Positions 1 through 8,533 of a stretch of DNA of 64,000 nucleotides are shown one piece after another. Each line of letters begins with the position of its first letter. The stretch's first letter is position 1. The notes under the pieces were generated by a model. It was not told the DNA's origin. It saw only the letters and a program-made list of their open reading frames with translations, and did not search any database. Location of the stretch: the NCBI RefSeq assembly GCF_014842075.1, contig NZ_JACYVA010000002.1, forward strand, positions 428,948-492,947, in the 5' to 3' direction. Source of the DNA: Sphingomonas sp. CFBP 13720 (GTDB taxonomy: Bacteria; Pseudomonadota; Alphaproteobacteria; Sphingomonadales; Sphingomonadaceae). The position numbers and the translations under genes are program-made.

Positions 1-696
1 CTCGTCCGCCCGCAACTCGGCCAGAACATCGGCAAGGCCGCGCGGGCGATGCTCAATTTCGGCCTCACCGAACTGCGCCTCGTCGCGCCGCGCGACGGCT
101 GGCCGAATCCGGAGGCCGGTCCGGCGGCCAGCGGCGCGGACCGGGTGCTACGCGACGCGGTCGTCTATGACAGCGTCGCGGAGGCGGTGGCCGACTGCGC
201 GCATGTCTATGCGACGACGGTCCGCAAGCGCGGCATCACCAAGCCGGTCGTAACGCCCGAAGCCGCCGCCGGCGCGATCCGCAGCGAACCGGGCCGATCC
301 GCGATCCTGTTCGGACCCGAACGCTCGGGGCTGGAAACCGACGACGTGGCGCTCGCCCGCACGATCCTGACCGTGCCGATCAACCCCGAATTCGGATCGC
401 TCAACCTCGCGCAGGCGGTGATCCTCGTCGCGTATGAATGGTCGAAGGGCGAAGGGCTGGCCAGTCCGCCCACCGTCGACCTCGGTATTCCCGCACCGCA
501 TGACGAGCTGGAAGGCATGATCCGCCAGCTTGACGAGATGCTGGAGGCTGCACGCTTCTTCTTCCCGCCCGAACGCGCCACGACCTCGCGCCGGACACTG
601 CGCACGCTGCTGACCAAGCCCGGCTGGACGTCGCAGGAAGTCCGCACGATGCGCGGCGTGCTGTCGGCGCTGGATGGTGCCAAGCGACGGCGGTAG
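1..696 (+). CDS. trmJ: TrmJ-type (SpoU family) RNA 2'-O-methyltransferase, 5' end cut by window
   Basis: The reading frame is open from base 1, so the true start lies upstream; 231 codons are visible. The protein is an SPOUT-class methyltransferase that uses S-adenosylmethionine to methylate a tRNA ribose. The visible N-terminal part (RPQLGQNIGKAARAMLNFG) is motif 1 of the family. Motif 2 (ILFGPERSGLETDDV) lies at about 300-345 and motif 3 (VPINPEFGSLNLAQAV) at about 373-420; these form the trefoil-knot cofactor site. The C-terminal helical tail, ending in basic residues, is typical of TrmJ/TrmH group 1. It converges with the chorismate mutase gene. Family assignment is confident; the exact tRNA position is not shown by the sequence. 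Confidence 0.88.
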   Translation, partial: LVRPQLGQNIGKAARAMLNFGLTELRLVAPRDGWPNPEAGPAASGADRVLRDAVVYDSVAEAVADCAHVYATTVRKRGITKPVVTPEAAAGAIRSEPGRSAILFGPERSGLETDDVALARTILTVPINPEFGSLNLAQAVILVAYEWSKGEGLASPPTVDLGIPAPHDELEGMIRQLDEMLEAARFFFPPERATTSRRTLRTLLTKPGWTSQEVRTMRGVLSALDGAKRRR

Positions 697-783
697 CAGC
701 GGCGGCGTGGGCAGCTTGCTGCAAAACCGGGAAGCATCCGTTGCGAACACGCCGTTCGCCCCCGAACCCGACCGACGTTCCGA

Positions 784-1098
784 CTATCCCCGCGTGCGGT
801 CGAACGTCACCAGTTCGTACGCGATCGACGCCTCGACCAGCCGTTCCCATAGATCGGCGACGATCGCATCGGGCACCCCCGCATCGGCAGCGGCGGCACG
901 GACGTTGGCAATCACCTGCGCCTTGCGCGGCTCGTCGCGCACCGCATTCCGGTCGGGCTTGATGCGCGCGGCCGCCCGCATATAGCCGAAGCGGCGGGCG
1001 AGCAGCGCGATCAGGTCGCGATCGACATGGTCGACCCCGGCACGGACCTCCATCATCGTGGTGCAATCGGCGGGATCGAGCGGAGCCTTGGTCGTCAT
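784..1098 (-). CDS. Chorismate mutase, AroQ type
   Basis: A 104-residue all-helical protein of the AroQ fold, which converts chorismate to prephenate for phenylalanine and tyrosine synthesis. The segment VRAGVDHVDRDLIALLARR is the first AroQ helix, with the conserved Arg early in it and the D-LI-LLA-R pattern. RFGYMRAAARIK and the later LWERLVEASIAYE supply the remaining active-site residues (Arg, Lys, Glu). Length matches free-standing monofunctional enzymes of the PchB-like kind. It is a single gene on the minus strand; no pathway partners are adjacent. The annotated start has no strong Shine-Dalgarno sequence but gives the usual family length. Confidence 0.85.
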   Translation of the reverse strand: MTTKAPLDPADCTTMMEVRAGVDHVDRDLIALLARRFGYMRAAARIKPDRNAVRDEPRKAQVIANVRAAAADAGVPDAIVADLWERLVEASIAYELVTFDRTRG

Positions 1099-1121
1099 GC
1101 CGCCGCTTTAGCGCGTTCGCC

Positions 1122-1274
1122 CGCGCTGTCGACCGTCTGTCGCCACCGACCGGATCGCGCGTCGCCGTTCGCCGCGTGTGTCATACCGCGGCGGAATGGT
1201 CGGCGGTCGACAAGGTGAACGACGGCGACGTGGACGCGATGCGTCGCCGCAGCAGCCGCCAGCAGAACTACTGA
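1122..1274 (+). pseudogene. Fragment of a small cysteine-containing conserved protein
   Basis: In frame 3 the sequence reads through to a stop at 1272-1274 and contains TGSRVAVRRVCHTAAEW followed by SAVDKVNDGDVDAMRRR. This resembles the C-terminal half of small secreted proteins I recall from sphingomonads (pattern TGSR-x4-VCHTxAEW-x3-D). No ATG and no signal peptide precede it in frame; only CTG 1137 and GTG 1176 are available, and the divergent chorismate mutase begins at 1098. The most likely reading is a decayed 3' remnant; a short leaderless gene cannot be excluded. The family match rests on memory of the motif. The rest of 1099-1472 should also hold the rpsD promoter and leader, but I see no clear -35/-10 pair there. 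Confidence 0.4.
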
Positions 1275-1472
1275 TCGCCCACCGCCTTGACTCGCGCCCG
1301 GCCGGCGGCTAGGCGCGCCCCTTCGCAATCGGCTCCGCATTCCCGGTGAAGCGGCGGCCCTGCATTGTCCCTCGCGACATGTCGGAAGCGAATACCGGGA
1401 GCCGCGATCCTGTCCGCCGGACTATCTCCGTCGGGCAAGGTCAAACGTTACTGCAATTGCATTGGATTTACG

Positions 1473-2087
1473 ATGTCGAAGCGCTCCAGCGCCAAGTACA
1501 AGCTCGATCGCCGCCTGGGCGAGAATATCTGGGGTCGTCCCAAGAGCCCGGTCAACAAGCGCGAATACGGTCCCGGCCAGCATGGTCAGCGCCGCAAGGG
1601 CAAGATCTCGGACTTCGGTATCCAGCTGCGCGCCAAGCAGAAGCTCAAGGGCTATTATGGCGACGTGACCGAGAAGCAGTTCAAGCGCACCTATGAAGAA
1701 GCGTCGCGCATGAAGGGCGATACCGGTCAGAACCTGATCGGCCTGCTCGAACAGCGTCTCGACATGATCGTGTACCGCGCCAAGTTCGCCCCGACCGTGT
1801 GGTCGGCGCGTCAGCTGGTCAGCCACGGCCACGTCCGCGTCAACGGCGTGAAGTGCAACATCGCATCGCGCCGCTGCTTCGTCGGCGACGAGATCACGTT
1901 GGGCACCAAGGCGCAGGAAATGGCGCTGGTCCTCGAAGCACAGACGCTGGCCGAACGCGATATTCCCGAGTACGTCGCCACCGAGGGTGCTGCAAAGGTG
2001 ACCTTCACCCGCGTGCCGACGCTGGACGAAGTGCCGTATCCGGTGAAGATGGAACCGAACCTCGTGGTCGAGTTCTACTCGCGCTGA
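1473..2087 (+). CDS. rpsD: 30S ribosomal protein S4
   Basis: 204 residues, the standard length for S4, which nucleates assembly of the small subunit by binding the five-way junction of 16S rRNA. The start is at [20 protein letters not shown]; an in-frame extension to 1365 is rejected because S4 begins here in alphaproteobacteria. The S4 RNA-binding domain is seen as [20 protein letters not shown] followed by [12 protein letters not shown] at about residues 94-125. The Shine-Dalgarno sequence is weak (GGA about 7 bases upstream), which is not rare in this group. It is a monocistronic unit: a strong intrinsic terminator follows at 2196-2227. In this lineage S4 lies outside the alpha ribosomal operon. 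Confidence 0.97.
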   Translation: MSKRSSAKYKLDRRLGENIWGRPKSPVNKREYGPGQHGQRRKGKISDFGIQLRAKQKLKGYYGDVTEKQFKRTYEEASRMKGDTGQNLIGLLEQRLDMIVYRAKFAPTVWSARQLVSHGHVRVNGVKCNIASRRCFVGDEITLGTKAQEMALVLEAQTLAERDIPEYVATEGAAKVTFTRVPTLDEVPYPVKMEPNLVVEFYSR

Positions 2088-2163
2088 GCCAAGGTCCAGC
2101 GAAGCTGGACCAAGGCCATACTCGGCGCGAGCGGCCGGCGCTGCCCAAGGCAGCGACCGACGA

Positions 2164-2180
2164 CATGGGCTTTGCCCATG
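2164..2180 (+). other. Small hairpin downstream of rpsD
   Basis: CATGGGC and GCCCATG form a perfect 7-bp stem around a TTT loop. It lies 16 bases before the intrinsic terminator and may protect the rpsD mRNA 3' end or be incidental. Confidence 0.4.
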
Positions 2181-2195
2181 GCGCTGACAGAAAGC

Positions 2196-2227
2196 AAAAG
2201 GGCGGCCCCGCAACGGGCCGCCCTTTT
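2196..2227 (+). terminator. Rho-independent terminator of rpsD
   Basis: AAAAGGGCGGCCC at 2196-2208 pairs perfectly with GGGCCGCCCTTTT at 2215-2227 across a 6-base loop, ending in four T. It has A and T tracts on both sides, so it could also terminate transcription from the right. Confidence 0.9.
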
Positions 2228-2726
2228 CGCGTCGCCGCTGCCTGCACCGCCCCGATACGACCGGCAATCACCGCTTTCCTACACCGCCGCACCGCGCCAT
2301 GATCCGCACCGGGCCGTCCTGCGACCCTGCTCCTTGACCTCGCCGGACCCCATGCCCCGCTGCCGGACTCCACGCCGCGCCCGATGCGGCGAAACCCGCG
2401 CATCCCGAATGACCGTCTGACCAGCCGAATGGTGTATCGCAGGACGGCCAGCATACTTCGCTACCGACCGGATGAACCGTGCAGCAGGATCGCCCGGGCA
2501 ACGATCCGATCCGGCCCTCCGTCGCCCTCGTCCGGTCGCCAACCGGCATGAAAGGAGCGAAGGCGATTTCGCACCACGAGTGTGACTTTTGTGACCTTTG
2601 GCACATCGACGGCCGCCCTGCCGCCTGCAAACACCTGCCATTAATCCAATAATCCGAACTAGAACCCGGAATCTCCGAACGCCGTGCGCCGCCGCAGGAC
2701 ACACCGGTATGACCGTCATCCCGCAG
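2228..2726. other. 499-bp intergenic stretch without a credible gene
   Basis: Reading frames here are short, arginine- and proline-rich, and look like shadows of GC-rich noncoding DNA. The only structure recognised is the dispersed repeat copy at 2575-2602. No tRNA, riboswitch or convincing promoter was seen. Confidence 0.6.
2575..2602 (+). repeat. 28-bp dispersed repeat, copy 1
   Basis: This 28-base segment matches the reverse complement of 40497-40524 with one mismatch (T/C at 2590). Inside it TGTGAC occurs twice, 9 bases apart. Both copies are intergenic. Confidence 0.8.
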
Positions 2727-3281
2727 TCAAAGCCCCGCCGCCCGCAACTGCTCGCGCAAGTTCGCCCGCGTTCGCTCGTCCACCGGCGGCAGGTCGCGCG
2801 CCGGCTTGCCCCGTCGCAGCAGTGCACGGTCGCGTTCGTCGGGCGACACCACGCGCACCCGCACCGGCACTACCCCGGCACCGCGCACGCCCAAGGCCTC
2901 CGCCGCCCCGCGCGACAGGTCGAGGATCCGCCCCCTGCCGGTGAACGGCCCGCGATCGTTGACCCGCACGACGATCCGTCGCCCCGTGTCGAGCGCGGTC
3001 ACTTCGACATAGCTGGGCAGGGGCAGCGTGGTATGCGCGCCGGTGACCCATCGTGCGCGGAACCGCTCGCCATTGGCGGTACGGTTGCCGGATTCGCTGC
3101 CATACCAGCTGGCCAGACCGAGCATGTCATAAGCGGGATCGGCGGCGGGGACATAGGCGACGCCCCGGACGCGGTAGGGCGGACCGATTTTGACCATGTC
3201 GTCGCTGACCGGACGATAGGAACCGCCGGCACAGGCGGACAGGAGCAGCGCGGCACCGGCAGCGAACGGACGAAGCGACAT
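2727..3281 (-). CDS. rlpA: RlpA-family septal ring lytic transglycosylase-like lipoprotein
   Basis: 184 residues. The N-terminus [17 protein letters not shown] has a lipobox (LSAC), so the mature protein should be lipidated and sit in the outer membrane or periplasm. Residues of about 55-145 form a double-psi beta-barrel: [20 protein letters not shown] and then [19 protein letters not shown], the two signature blocks of RlpA, including the Asp-Arg-Gly segment. RlpA enzymes cleave peptidoglycan strands lacking stem peptides at the septum. The C-terminal SPOR domain of longer homologues is absent; the tail is only charged residues. It is divergent from the formaldehyde dehydrogenase gene across 91 bp. 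Enzyme activity is not certain because some homologues are not catalytic. Confidence 0.87.
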   Translation of the reverse strand: MSLRPFAAGAALLLSACAGGSYRPVSDDMVKIGPPYRVRGVAYVPAADPAYDMLGLASWYGSESGNRTANGERFRARWVTGAHTTLPLPSYVEVTALDTGRRIVVRVNDRGPFTGRGRILDLSRGAAEALGVRGAGVVPVRVRVVSPDERDRALLRRGKPARDLPPVDERTRANLREQLRAAGL

Positions 3282-3372
3282 GGCGGACGCTCTAACGCAT
3301 CCCGAACGCCGCGTCCCCCTTGCCGATCCCCGTCCTGCGCCGCTACCCCGTCGTCAGCTTAGGAGACACCCG

Positions 3373-4482
3373 ATGAAGACCCGCGCCGCCGTTGCGTTCG
3401 AAGCGAAACGCCCGCTCGAAATCGTCGAACTCGATCTGGAAGGCCCGAAGGCGGGCGAAGTGCTGATCGAGATCATGGCGACCGGCATCTGCCATACCGA
3501 TGCCTATACCCTCGACGGGCTGGACAGCGAGGGGCTGTTCCCCAGCGTGCTGGGCCATGAAGGTGCGGGGATCGTCCGCGAGGTCGGGGCGGGCGTGACC
3601 AGCGTCGCCGTCGGCGATCACGTCATCCCGCTCTACACGCCCGAATGTCGCCAGTGCAAAAGCTGCCTGTCGGGCAAGACCAACCTGTGCACCGCGATCC
3701 GCGCGACTCAGGGCAAGGGGCTGATGCCCGACGGCACCACCCGGTTCAGTTACAAGGGGCAGCCGATCTTCCATTACATGGGCTGCTCGACCTTCTCGAA
3801 CTTTACGGTGCTGCCCGAAATCGCGGTGGCGAAGATCCGCACCGACGCCCCGTTCCAGACGAGCTGCTATGTCGGGTGCGGCGTCACCACCGGCGTCGGC
3901 GCGGTGGTGAACACCGCCAAGGTCGCGCCGGGCGACAATGTGATCGTCTTCGGCCTGGGCGGCATCGGGCTGAACGTGCTGCAGGGCGCGCGGATGGCGG
4001 GCGCGAACATGATCGTCGGCGTCGACATCAATCCCGACCGGGAAGAATGGGGCCGCCGGTTCGGCATGACCCATTTCGTCAATCCGAAGGACGTGTCGGG
4101 CGACCTGGTCCAGCATCTCGTCGCGCTGACCGATGGCGGGGCGGACTATACGTTCGATTGCACCGGCAATACCGACGTGATGCGACAGGCGCTGGAGGCA
4201 TGCCATCGCGGTTGGGGCACCAGCATCATCATCGGCGTCGCCGAAGCGGGCAAGGAAATCGCCACCCGCCCGTTCCAGCTGGTAACCGGTCGCAACTGGC
4301 GCGGCACCGCGTTCGGCGGGGCGAAGGGGCGGACCGACGTGCCGAAGATCGTGGACTGGTACATGAACGGCAAGATCGAGATCGACCCGATGATTACCCA
4401 CGTCCTCTCGCTGGAGGAGATCAACAAGGGCTTCGACCTGATGCACGCGGGCGAAAGCATCCGCTCGGTGGTGGTGTACTGA
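3373..4482 (+). CDS. frmA: S-(hydroxymethyl)glutathione dehydrogenase / class III alcohol dehydrogenase
   Basis: 369 residues, full family length. The enzyme oxidises the spontaneous adduct of formaldehyde and glutathione to S-formylglutathione with NAD, and can also reduce S-nitrosoglutathione. Catalytic zinc ligands are Cys40, His62-Glu63 and Cys169; structural zinc ligands are Cys92, Cys95, Cys98 and Cys106. The nucleotide-binding loop is [11 protein letters not shown] with the NAD-selective acidic residue in VGVDIN. The start at 3373 is preceded by AGGAGA at 3361-3366; an in-frame extension to 3280 runs back into the rlpA promoter and is rejected. Its stop overlaps the next start (ATGA at 4482), so the two are translationally coupled. 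No S-formylglutathione hydrolase gene is adjacent. Confidence 0.95.
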   Translation: MKTRAAVAFEAKRPLEIVELDLEGPKAGEVLIEIMATGICHTDAYTLDGLDSEGLFPSVLGHEGAGIVREVGAGVTSVAVGDHVIPLYTPECRQCKSCLSGKTNLCTAIRATQGKGLMPDGTTRFSYKGQPIFHYMGCSTFSNFTVLPEIAVAKIRTDAPFQTSCYVGCGVTTGVGAVVNTAKVAPGDNVIVFGLGGIGLNVLQGARMAGANMIVGVDINPDREEWGRRFGMTHFVNPKDVSGDLVQHLVALTDGGADYTFDCTGNTDVMRQALEACHRGWGTSIIIGVAEAGKEIATRPFQLVTGRNWRGTAFGGAKGRTDVPKIVDWYMNGKIEIDPMITHVLSLEEINKGFDLMHAGESIRSVVVY

Positions 4483-4865
4483 TGTTCAGCCATGTGATGT
4501 TGGGCAGCAACGATATCGCCGCCGCGAAACGCTTCTACGATGCCGCGCTCGGCACGTTGGGAACGGACGAAGGCGTAGTCGATGAACGGGGGCTGCTGGT
4601 CTATCAGTATGATGGCGGACGTTTCGTCATCACCCGGCCGATCGACGGCGGGACGGCAAGCAGCGCCAATAGCGGAACGATCGGCTTCCTCGCCAGCTCG
4701 CCCGACACGGTCGATGCATGGCATGCCGCCGGTCTGGCGCATGGCGGCACGGCGATCGAGGATCCGCCGGGCCCGCGCAATGCTACCGGCGGGCGTGTGC
4801 TGTACCTTGCCTATCTTCGCGATCCCGCTGGGAACAAGCTCTGCGCGACCTACCGTATCAAGTGA
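4482..4865 (+). CDS. VOC-family (glyoxalase/bleomycin-resistance fold) protein
   Basis: 127 residues starting [20 protein letters not shown], the standard opening of a vicinal-oxygen-chelate domain: His near residue 4 as a possible metal ligand, then the D-x-x-x-A-x-x-FYD helix. The end, GRVLYLAYLRDPAGNKL, carries the YLRDPxGNKL strand motif of the family. The ATG overlaps the frmA stop. Conserved pairing with frmA occurs in other proteobacteria and suggests a role with glutathione or formaldehyde adducts, but the substrate cannot be read from the sequence. Confidence 0.8.
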   Translation: MFSHVMLGSNDIAAAKRFYDAALGTLGTDEGVVDERGLLVYQYDGGRFVITRPIDGGTASSANSGTIGFLASSPDTVDAWHAAGLAHGGTAIEDPPGPRNATGGRVLYLAYLRDPAGNKLCATYRIK

Positions 4866-4887
4866 AGCGGGCGTCGCGTATTGGGTT

Positions 4888-4916
4888 TTGACAGGTGAAA
4901 CATCTTCGCAGATACA
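4888..4916 (+). promoter_or_regulatory. Candidate sigma-70-type promoter for the fucose operon
   Basis: TTGACA (consensus -35) at 4888-4893 is separated by 17 bases from GATACA at 4911-4916, a weak -10. The start codon at 4938 follows with GAGAGGA as ribosome-binding site, so any leader is only about 15 bases. Read-through from frmA-VOC is also possible. Confidence 0.5.
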
Positions 4917-4937
4917 CGGCGCGGAGAGGATAGGCGT

Positions 4938-5957
4938 ATGACGCAAGGGCACGCTCCGGCGAAGCTGGGCTTCGGCGGGGCAGCGATCGGGAACCTGTAC
5001 CGGCCGGTCGGCGACGATGCCGCCCGCGCGACGATCGTCGCCGCTTGGGACGCGGGCATTCGCCGCTTCGATACCGCACCGCATTACGGGTTCGGCCTGT
5101 CCGAACGGCGGCTGGGTGCGACGCTGGCTGAACTCGATCCGGCCGGCGACGCCTTCGTCTCGACCAAGGTCGGCCGGGTACTGGCCCCGGTCGCCGATCG
5201 CGACCTGACCGCCGAGCGACAGGGTTTCATATCGCCCGAGCCGGTCGAAAGCATGTTCGATTATTCGCAGGACGGCGTGACACGCAGCTTCGATGCCAGC
5301 CGGTCGCGGTTGCGGCGCGATCGTATCGACCTGTTGCTGGCGCACGATCTGGGCCGTGCGACGCATGGCGACGACCATCCCGCGCACCTCGCGACGTTTC
5401 TGGACGGCGGCTACCGCGCGATGCGCGATCTGCGCGATGCCGGGGCCGTCGGCGCGATCGGTATCGGCGTGAACGAGATCGCGATCTGCGAGGAACTGCT
5501 CGACCGGGTGGAACTCGACGCGATCCTGCTGGCGGGCCGCTATACCCTGCTCGAACAGGGGGCGCTCGACCGGCTGTTGCCGCGTTGCGCGGCGCTGGGG
5601 GTGGAGGTGATCGTCGGCGGCCCGTATAATTCGGGCATCCTCGCCACCGGCGTCGTCCCCGGCGCGCATTACGATTACGCGCCGCCGCCCGCCGATATCG
5701 TCCGGCGGGTCGACGCGATCGCCGATCTATGCCGCCGTCATGGCGTGCCGATGGCCGCCGCCGCGTTGCAATTCCCGCTCGCCCATCCTGCGGTGTCCGC
5801 CGTCATCCCCGGCATGGCGGATGCGGAAGAGGTCGCGCAGGCGGTGGCGCTGGCGTCCTGTCCCGTTCCACCCGGCCTGTGGGCCGATCTGATCCATGCC
5901 GGACTGGTGCGCCCCGACGCCCCCGTCCCATCCCCGGAGTTTTCATGTCCCGATTGA
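4938..5957 (+). CDS. Aldo/keto reductase, probable L-fucose (D-threo-aldose) 1-dehydrogenase
   Basis: 339 residues of the aldo/keto reductase TIM-barrel family. RRFDTAPHYGFGLSERRLG holds the catalytic Asp and Tyr, FVSTKVGRVL the Lys and LLLAHDLG the His of the tetrad. The opening KLGFGGAAIGNLYRPV and the FDYSQDGVTRSFDASRSRL segment are characteristic of the sub-family oxidising L-fucose and related aldoses to the 1,5-lactone. Context supports this: a short-chain dehydrogenase, a mutarotase and a fucose-permease-like gene follow in the same direction. It overlaps the next gene by 13 bases. Translation starts after GAGAGGA. Sugar specificity (fucose versus galactose or arabinose) is inferred from neighbours. 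Confidence 0.85.
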   Translation: MTQGHAPAKLGFGGAAIGNLYRPVGDDAARATIVAAWDAGIRRFDTAPHYGFGLSERRLGATLAELDPAGDAFVSTKVGRVLAPVADRDLTAERQGFISPEPVESMFDYSQDGVTRSFDASRSRLRRDRIDLLLAHDLGRATHGDDHPAHLATFLDGGYRAMRDLRDAGAVGAIGIGVNEIAICEELLDRVELDAILLAGRYTLLEQGALDRLLPRCAALGVEVIVGGPYNSGILATGVVPGAHYDYAPPPADIVRRVDAIADLCRRHGVPMAAAALQFPLAHPAVSAVIPGMADAEEVAQAVALASCPVPPGLWADLIHAGLVRPDAPVPSPEFSCPD

Positions 5958-6676
5958 ACGGCAAGACCGCCATCGTCACCGCCGCCGCGCAAGGCATCGG
6001 CCGCGCCGCCGCCGAACTGTTCGCGCGCGAAGGCGCGCGCGTCCTGGCGCTGGACCGCAACGGCGACGCGCTCGCGACGCTGGACGGATGCGAGCCGCAT
6101 GTCGTCGACCTGCTCGATCCCGCCGCGATCGTCGCCTTCGCTGCCGAAGCAGGCGGGGTCGACTGCCTGTTCAACTGCGCGGGCTTCGTCCATGCGGGCA
6201 CGATCCTGACGACCGACGAAAGCGACTGGGACTTCTCGTTCGATCTGAACGTCCGCGCCCAATACCGACTGATCCGCGCGCTGTTGCCCGCGATGATCGA
6301 ACGCGGCGGTGGGTCGATCGTCAACATGTCGTCGGTCGCCAGCCATGTGATCGCGGTGCCCAACCGCTTCGTCTATACCGCGTCGAAGGCGGCGGTAATC
6401 GGACTGACCAAATCGGTCGCGCTCGATTACGTGGCGCAGGGTATCCGCTGCAACGCGATCTGCCCCGGTACGGTGCAATCGCCGTCGCTGGAGGAACGGA
6501 TGGCCGCGACCGGCGATGCGGAGGCAGCCCGCGCGTCGTTCACCGCGCGCCAGCCGATGGGTCGGCTGGGCCGGGCGGAGGAGATCGCGGAACTCGCGCT
6601 GTACCTGTCGTCCGACGCATCGTCCTATACCACCGGCGCGGTGCACGTGATCGACGGCGGCTGGTCCAACGCATGA
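5945..6676 (+). CDS. SDR dehydrogenase, probable 2-keto-3-deoxy-L-fuconate dehydrogenase
   Basis: 243 residues of the classical short-chain dehydrogenase family. The dinucleotide loop reads TAAAQGIGRA, where the usual first glycine is alanine, as in the 2-keto-3-deoxy-L-fuconate/DHRS6 sub-group. Asp follows in VLALDRN, indicating NAD preference. The catalytic residues are Asn in the NVRA strand region, Ser in VNMSSVAS, and Tyr and Lys in YTASKAA. The C-terminus VHVIDGGWSNA is the normal SDR end. In the non-phosphorylating L-fucose pathway this enzyme oxidises 2-keto-3-deoxy-L-fuconate to the diketo acid. GGAG lies just upstream of the ATG, inside the end of the preceding gene; its own stop overlaps the next start (ATGA at 6673). 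Confidence 0.87.
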   Translation: MSRLNGKTAIVTAAAQGIGRAAAELFAREGARVLALDRNGDALATLDGCEPHVVDLLDPAAIVAFAAEAGGVDCLFNCAGFVHAGTILTTDESDWDFSFDLNVRAQYRLIRALLPAMIERGGGSIVNMSSVASHVIAVPNRFVYTASKAAVIGLTKSVALDYVAQGIRCNAICPGTVQSPSLEERMAATGDAEAARASFTARQPMGRLGRAEEIAELALYLSSDASSYTTGAVHVIDGGWSNA

Positions 6677-7017
6677 TCCGCGTGCTGACGCTCGATCTGG
6701 TCGACGATACCGCAGCGATCGCGGAATATGAACGCTGGCACCGGCCGGGCAACGTGCCCGCGGCGGTGCTGGCGTCGATCCGGTCGAGCGGCATCACGCA
6801 GATGGAGATTTTCCGCACCGGCGCCCGTCTGGCGATGGTCGTAACCGCCGATGCTACGTTCGACGCGGCGGCAAAGGCGGCGGCGGATGCCGCCGACCCC
6901 GACGTCGTCGCATGGGAAGCGAGGATGGGCGCATTTCAGCGCGCGTTGCCGCACGCGCCGGACGGCAGTCGCTGGACGCCGATGGCCGCGATCTTTCGCC
7001 TGACCGACCACGCGTGA
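6673..7017 (+). CDS. L-rhamnose/L-fucose mutarotase family protein
   Basis: 114 residues of the RhaM/FucU2-type ferredoxin-like fold, which interconverts alpha and beta anomers of 6-deoxyhexoses. The diagnostic segment is YERWHRPGNVPAAVLASIR followed by SGITQMEIFRTGARLAMVV, corresponding to the YxxxH-x-x-x-WP helix and the IF-x-x-G-x-L strand of the family; the His of ERWH is the likely acid/base. The tail RWTPMAAIFRL also fits. The start overlaps the SDR stop, so it is coupled. In this operon it would feed the correct fucopyranose anomer to the aldose dehydrogenase. Confidence 0.83.
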   Translation: MIRVLTLDLVDDTAAIAEYERWHRPGNVPAAVLASIRSSGITQMEIFRTGARLAMVVTADATFDAAAKAAADAADPDVVAWEARMGAFQRALPHAPDGSRWTPMAAIFRLTDHA

Positions 7018-7182
7018 TCCACCGGTGCCTGAACCTTCGGGCACCTCCCCGGCGTTGCTTCGCAGCCGGTTCTACCACCCCCGCCAACGGGCGGCCCGAA
7101 CGGCAATTGCCGCAGGATCGGGCGATTACCCTGCTATCACGACCAATAATGAACCCGGAAATTGCCGGGTCGAGAGGAAGCC

Positions 7183-8505
7183 ATGCCGATCCCGATCCTT
7201 GCCGATACGCCCTCGCCCCAACCCGGCGACGGCCGCCACCCGTTCATCGCACCGGGCTACAAGGCGGGCTTCGCGGTCATCGTCAGCCTGTTCTTCCTCT
7301 GGGCGATTGCTAATAACTTCAACGACATCCTGATCCGTCAGTTTCAGAAGTCGCTGGCGCTCAGCCGGGCGGAAGCCGGCTTCATCCAGTTCGTCTTCTA
7401 CCTCGGCTATTTCGTGATGGCGCTGCCCGCCGGCATGGTGATGCGCCGCTTCGGCTATCGCGCGGGTATTCTGGCGGGCCTGAGCTTCTATGCGGTTGGC
7501 GCGCTGCTCTTTTATCCGGCGGCGGAGATTCGGGTGTATGGCGCGTTCCTCGGCGCGCTGTTCGTTATCGCGGCCGGCGCGGCGTTCCTCGAAACCGCCG
7601 CCAATCCGTATATCGTCGCGTTCGGCGATCCGGCGCGTGCGGAACAGCGGCTGAACCTCGCGCAGGCGTTCAACGGCCTCGGCGGATCGCTGGCCCCCAG
7701 CATCGGCGCGCTGTTCATTTTTTCGGGGGTCGAACACGACCGCGCGACCATCGACGCGATGACGCCCGCGACGCTGGAAGCCTATCGCATCGCGGAGGCG
7801 CAGACGGTGCAGTTGCCCTATCTGGTGCTGGCCGGCGTCGTGCTGCTGATCGCGGCGGCGGTGGCGGTGGTGCGGCTGCCCGACATCGTACGCGGCGAGC
7901 GTGGCGGTACGCTGGCCGGGCTGCGGTCGGTGATCGGCGTCCCCGCGCTGCGCGGCGCGGTGGTCGCGCAGTTCTTCTATGTCGGGGCACAGGTCGGCGT
8001 GTGGAGCTTCTTCGTTGATTTCGTGAAGGCGATCAGCCCCGCCACCCCCGAACGGCAGGCGGCGTATCTGTTGTCGGTCAGCCTTGCGCTGTTCCTGATC
8101 GGGCGGCTGGTCGGCACCGCGCTGATGCAGAAGGTGTCGGGAACGCGCCTGCTGGCATGGTGTGCGCAGGCGTGCATCGTGCTGACGCTGGTCGCGGCGT
8201 TCGCATCGGGCTGGGTCGCGATCGGCGCGCTGGGGCTGGTCAGCTTCTTCATGTCGATCATGTTCCCGACGATCTTTTCGCTGGGCGTCCGCGATCTGGG
8301 CGAACGGGCGACGCTGGGCGCACCGTTGATCGTCATGGCGATCATCGGCGGCGCGGTGTTTCCGCCGCTGATGGGATGGCTGAGCCATGACATACTGACG
8401 ATCCAGACCGCGATGCTAGTGCCGACGGTGGCGTTCGTCGTGATCCTGCTGTTCGCGCGCACGATGGGTCGATCCGCTCTGGCGCATGGCGTCGCCCGCC
8501 CCTAG
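7183..8505 (+). CDS. fucP: FucP-like L-fucose:H+ symporter (MFS)
   Basis: 440 residues with about 12 membrane helices. The N-terminus PFIAPGYKAGFAVIVSLFF followed by LWAIANNFNDILIRQF contains the NN-x-ND-x-L motif of FucP; the Asp-Asn there bind sugar and proton in the E. coli transporter. The start is at 7183 because GAGAGGAAG lies directly before it; a TTG 21 bases upstream is in frame but has no such signal. The gap of 165 bp after the mutarotase may hold a separate promoter, though none is clear. The final helices and the LGAPLIVMAIIGGAVFPPLM segment are also typical. It probably imports the L-fucose used by the preceding enzymes. Confidence 0.88.
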   Translation: MPIPILADTPSPQPGDGRHPFIAPGYKAGFAVIVSLFFLWAIANNFNDILIRQFQKSLALSRAEAGFIQFVFYLGYFVMALPAGMVMRRFGYRAGILAGLSFYAVGALLFYPAAEIRVYGAFLGALFVIAAGAAFLETAANPYIVAFGDPARAEQRLNLAQAFNGLGGSLAPSIGALFIFSGVEHDRATIDAMTPATLEAYRIAEAQTVQLPYLVLAGVVLLIAAAVAVVRLPDIVRGERGGTLAGLRSVIGVPALRGAVVAQFFYVGAQVGVWSFFVDFVKAISPATPERQAAYLLSVSLALFLIGRLVGTALMQKVSGTRLLAWCAQACIVLTLVAAFASGWVAIGALGLVSFFMSIMFPTIFSLGVRDLGERATLGAPLIVMAIIGGAVFPPLMGWLSHDILTIQTAMLVPTVAFVVILLFARTMGRSALAHGVARP

Positions 8506-8533
8506 CATCGGTCGATTCCAACCGGAGCCTGAC

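Noticed and set aside
2581..2595. TGTGAC repeats in the dispersed element as a Pho box
   Set aside because: The repeat step is 9 rather than 11 bases and the half-sites differ from CTGTCAC-type units; the copy at 40.5 kb is not at a promoter.
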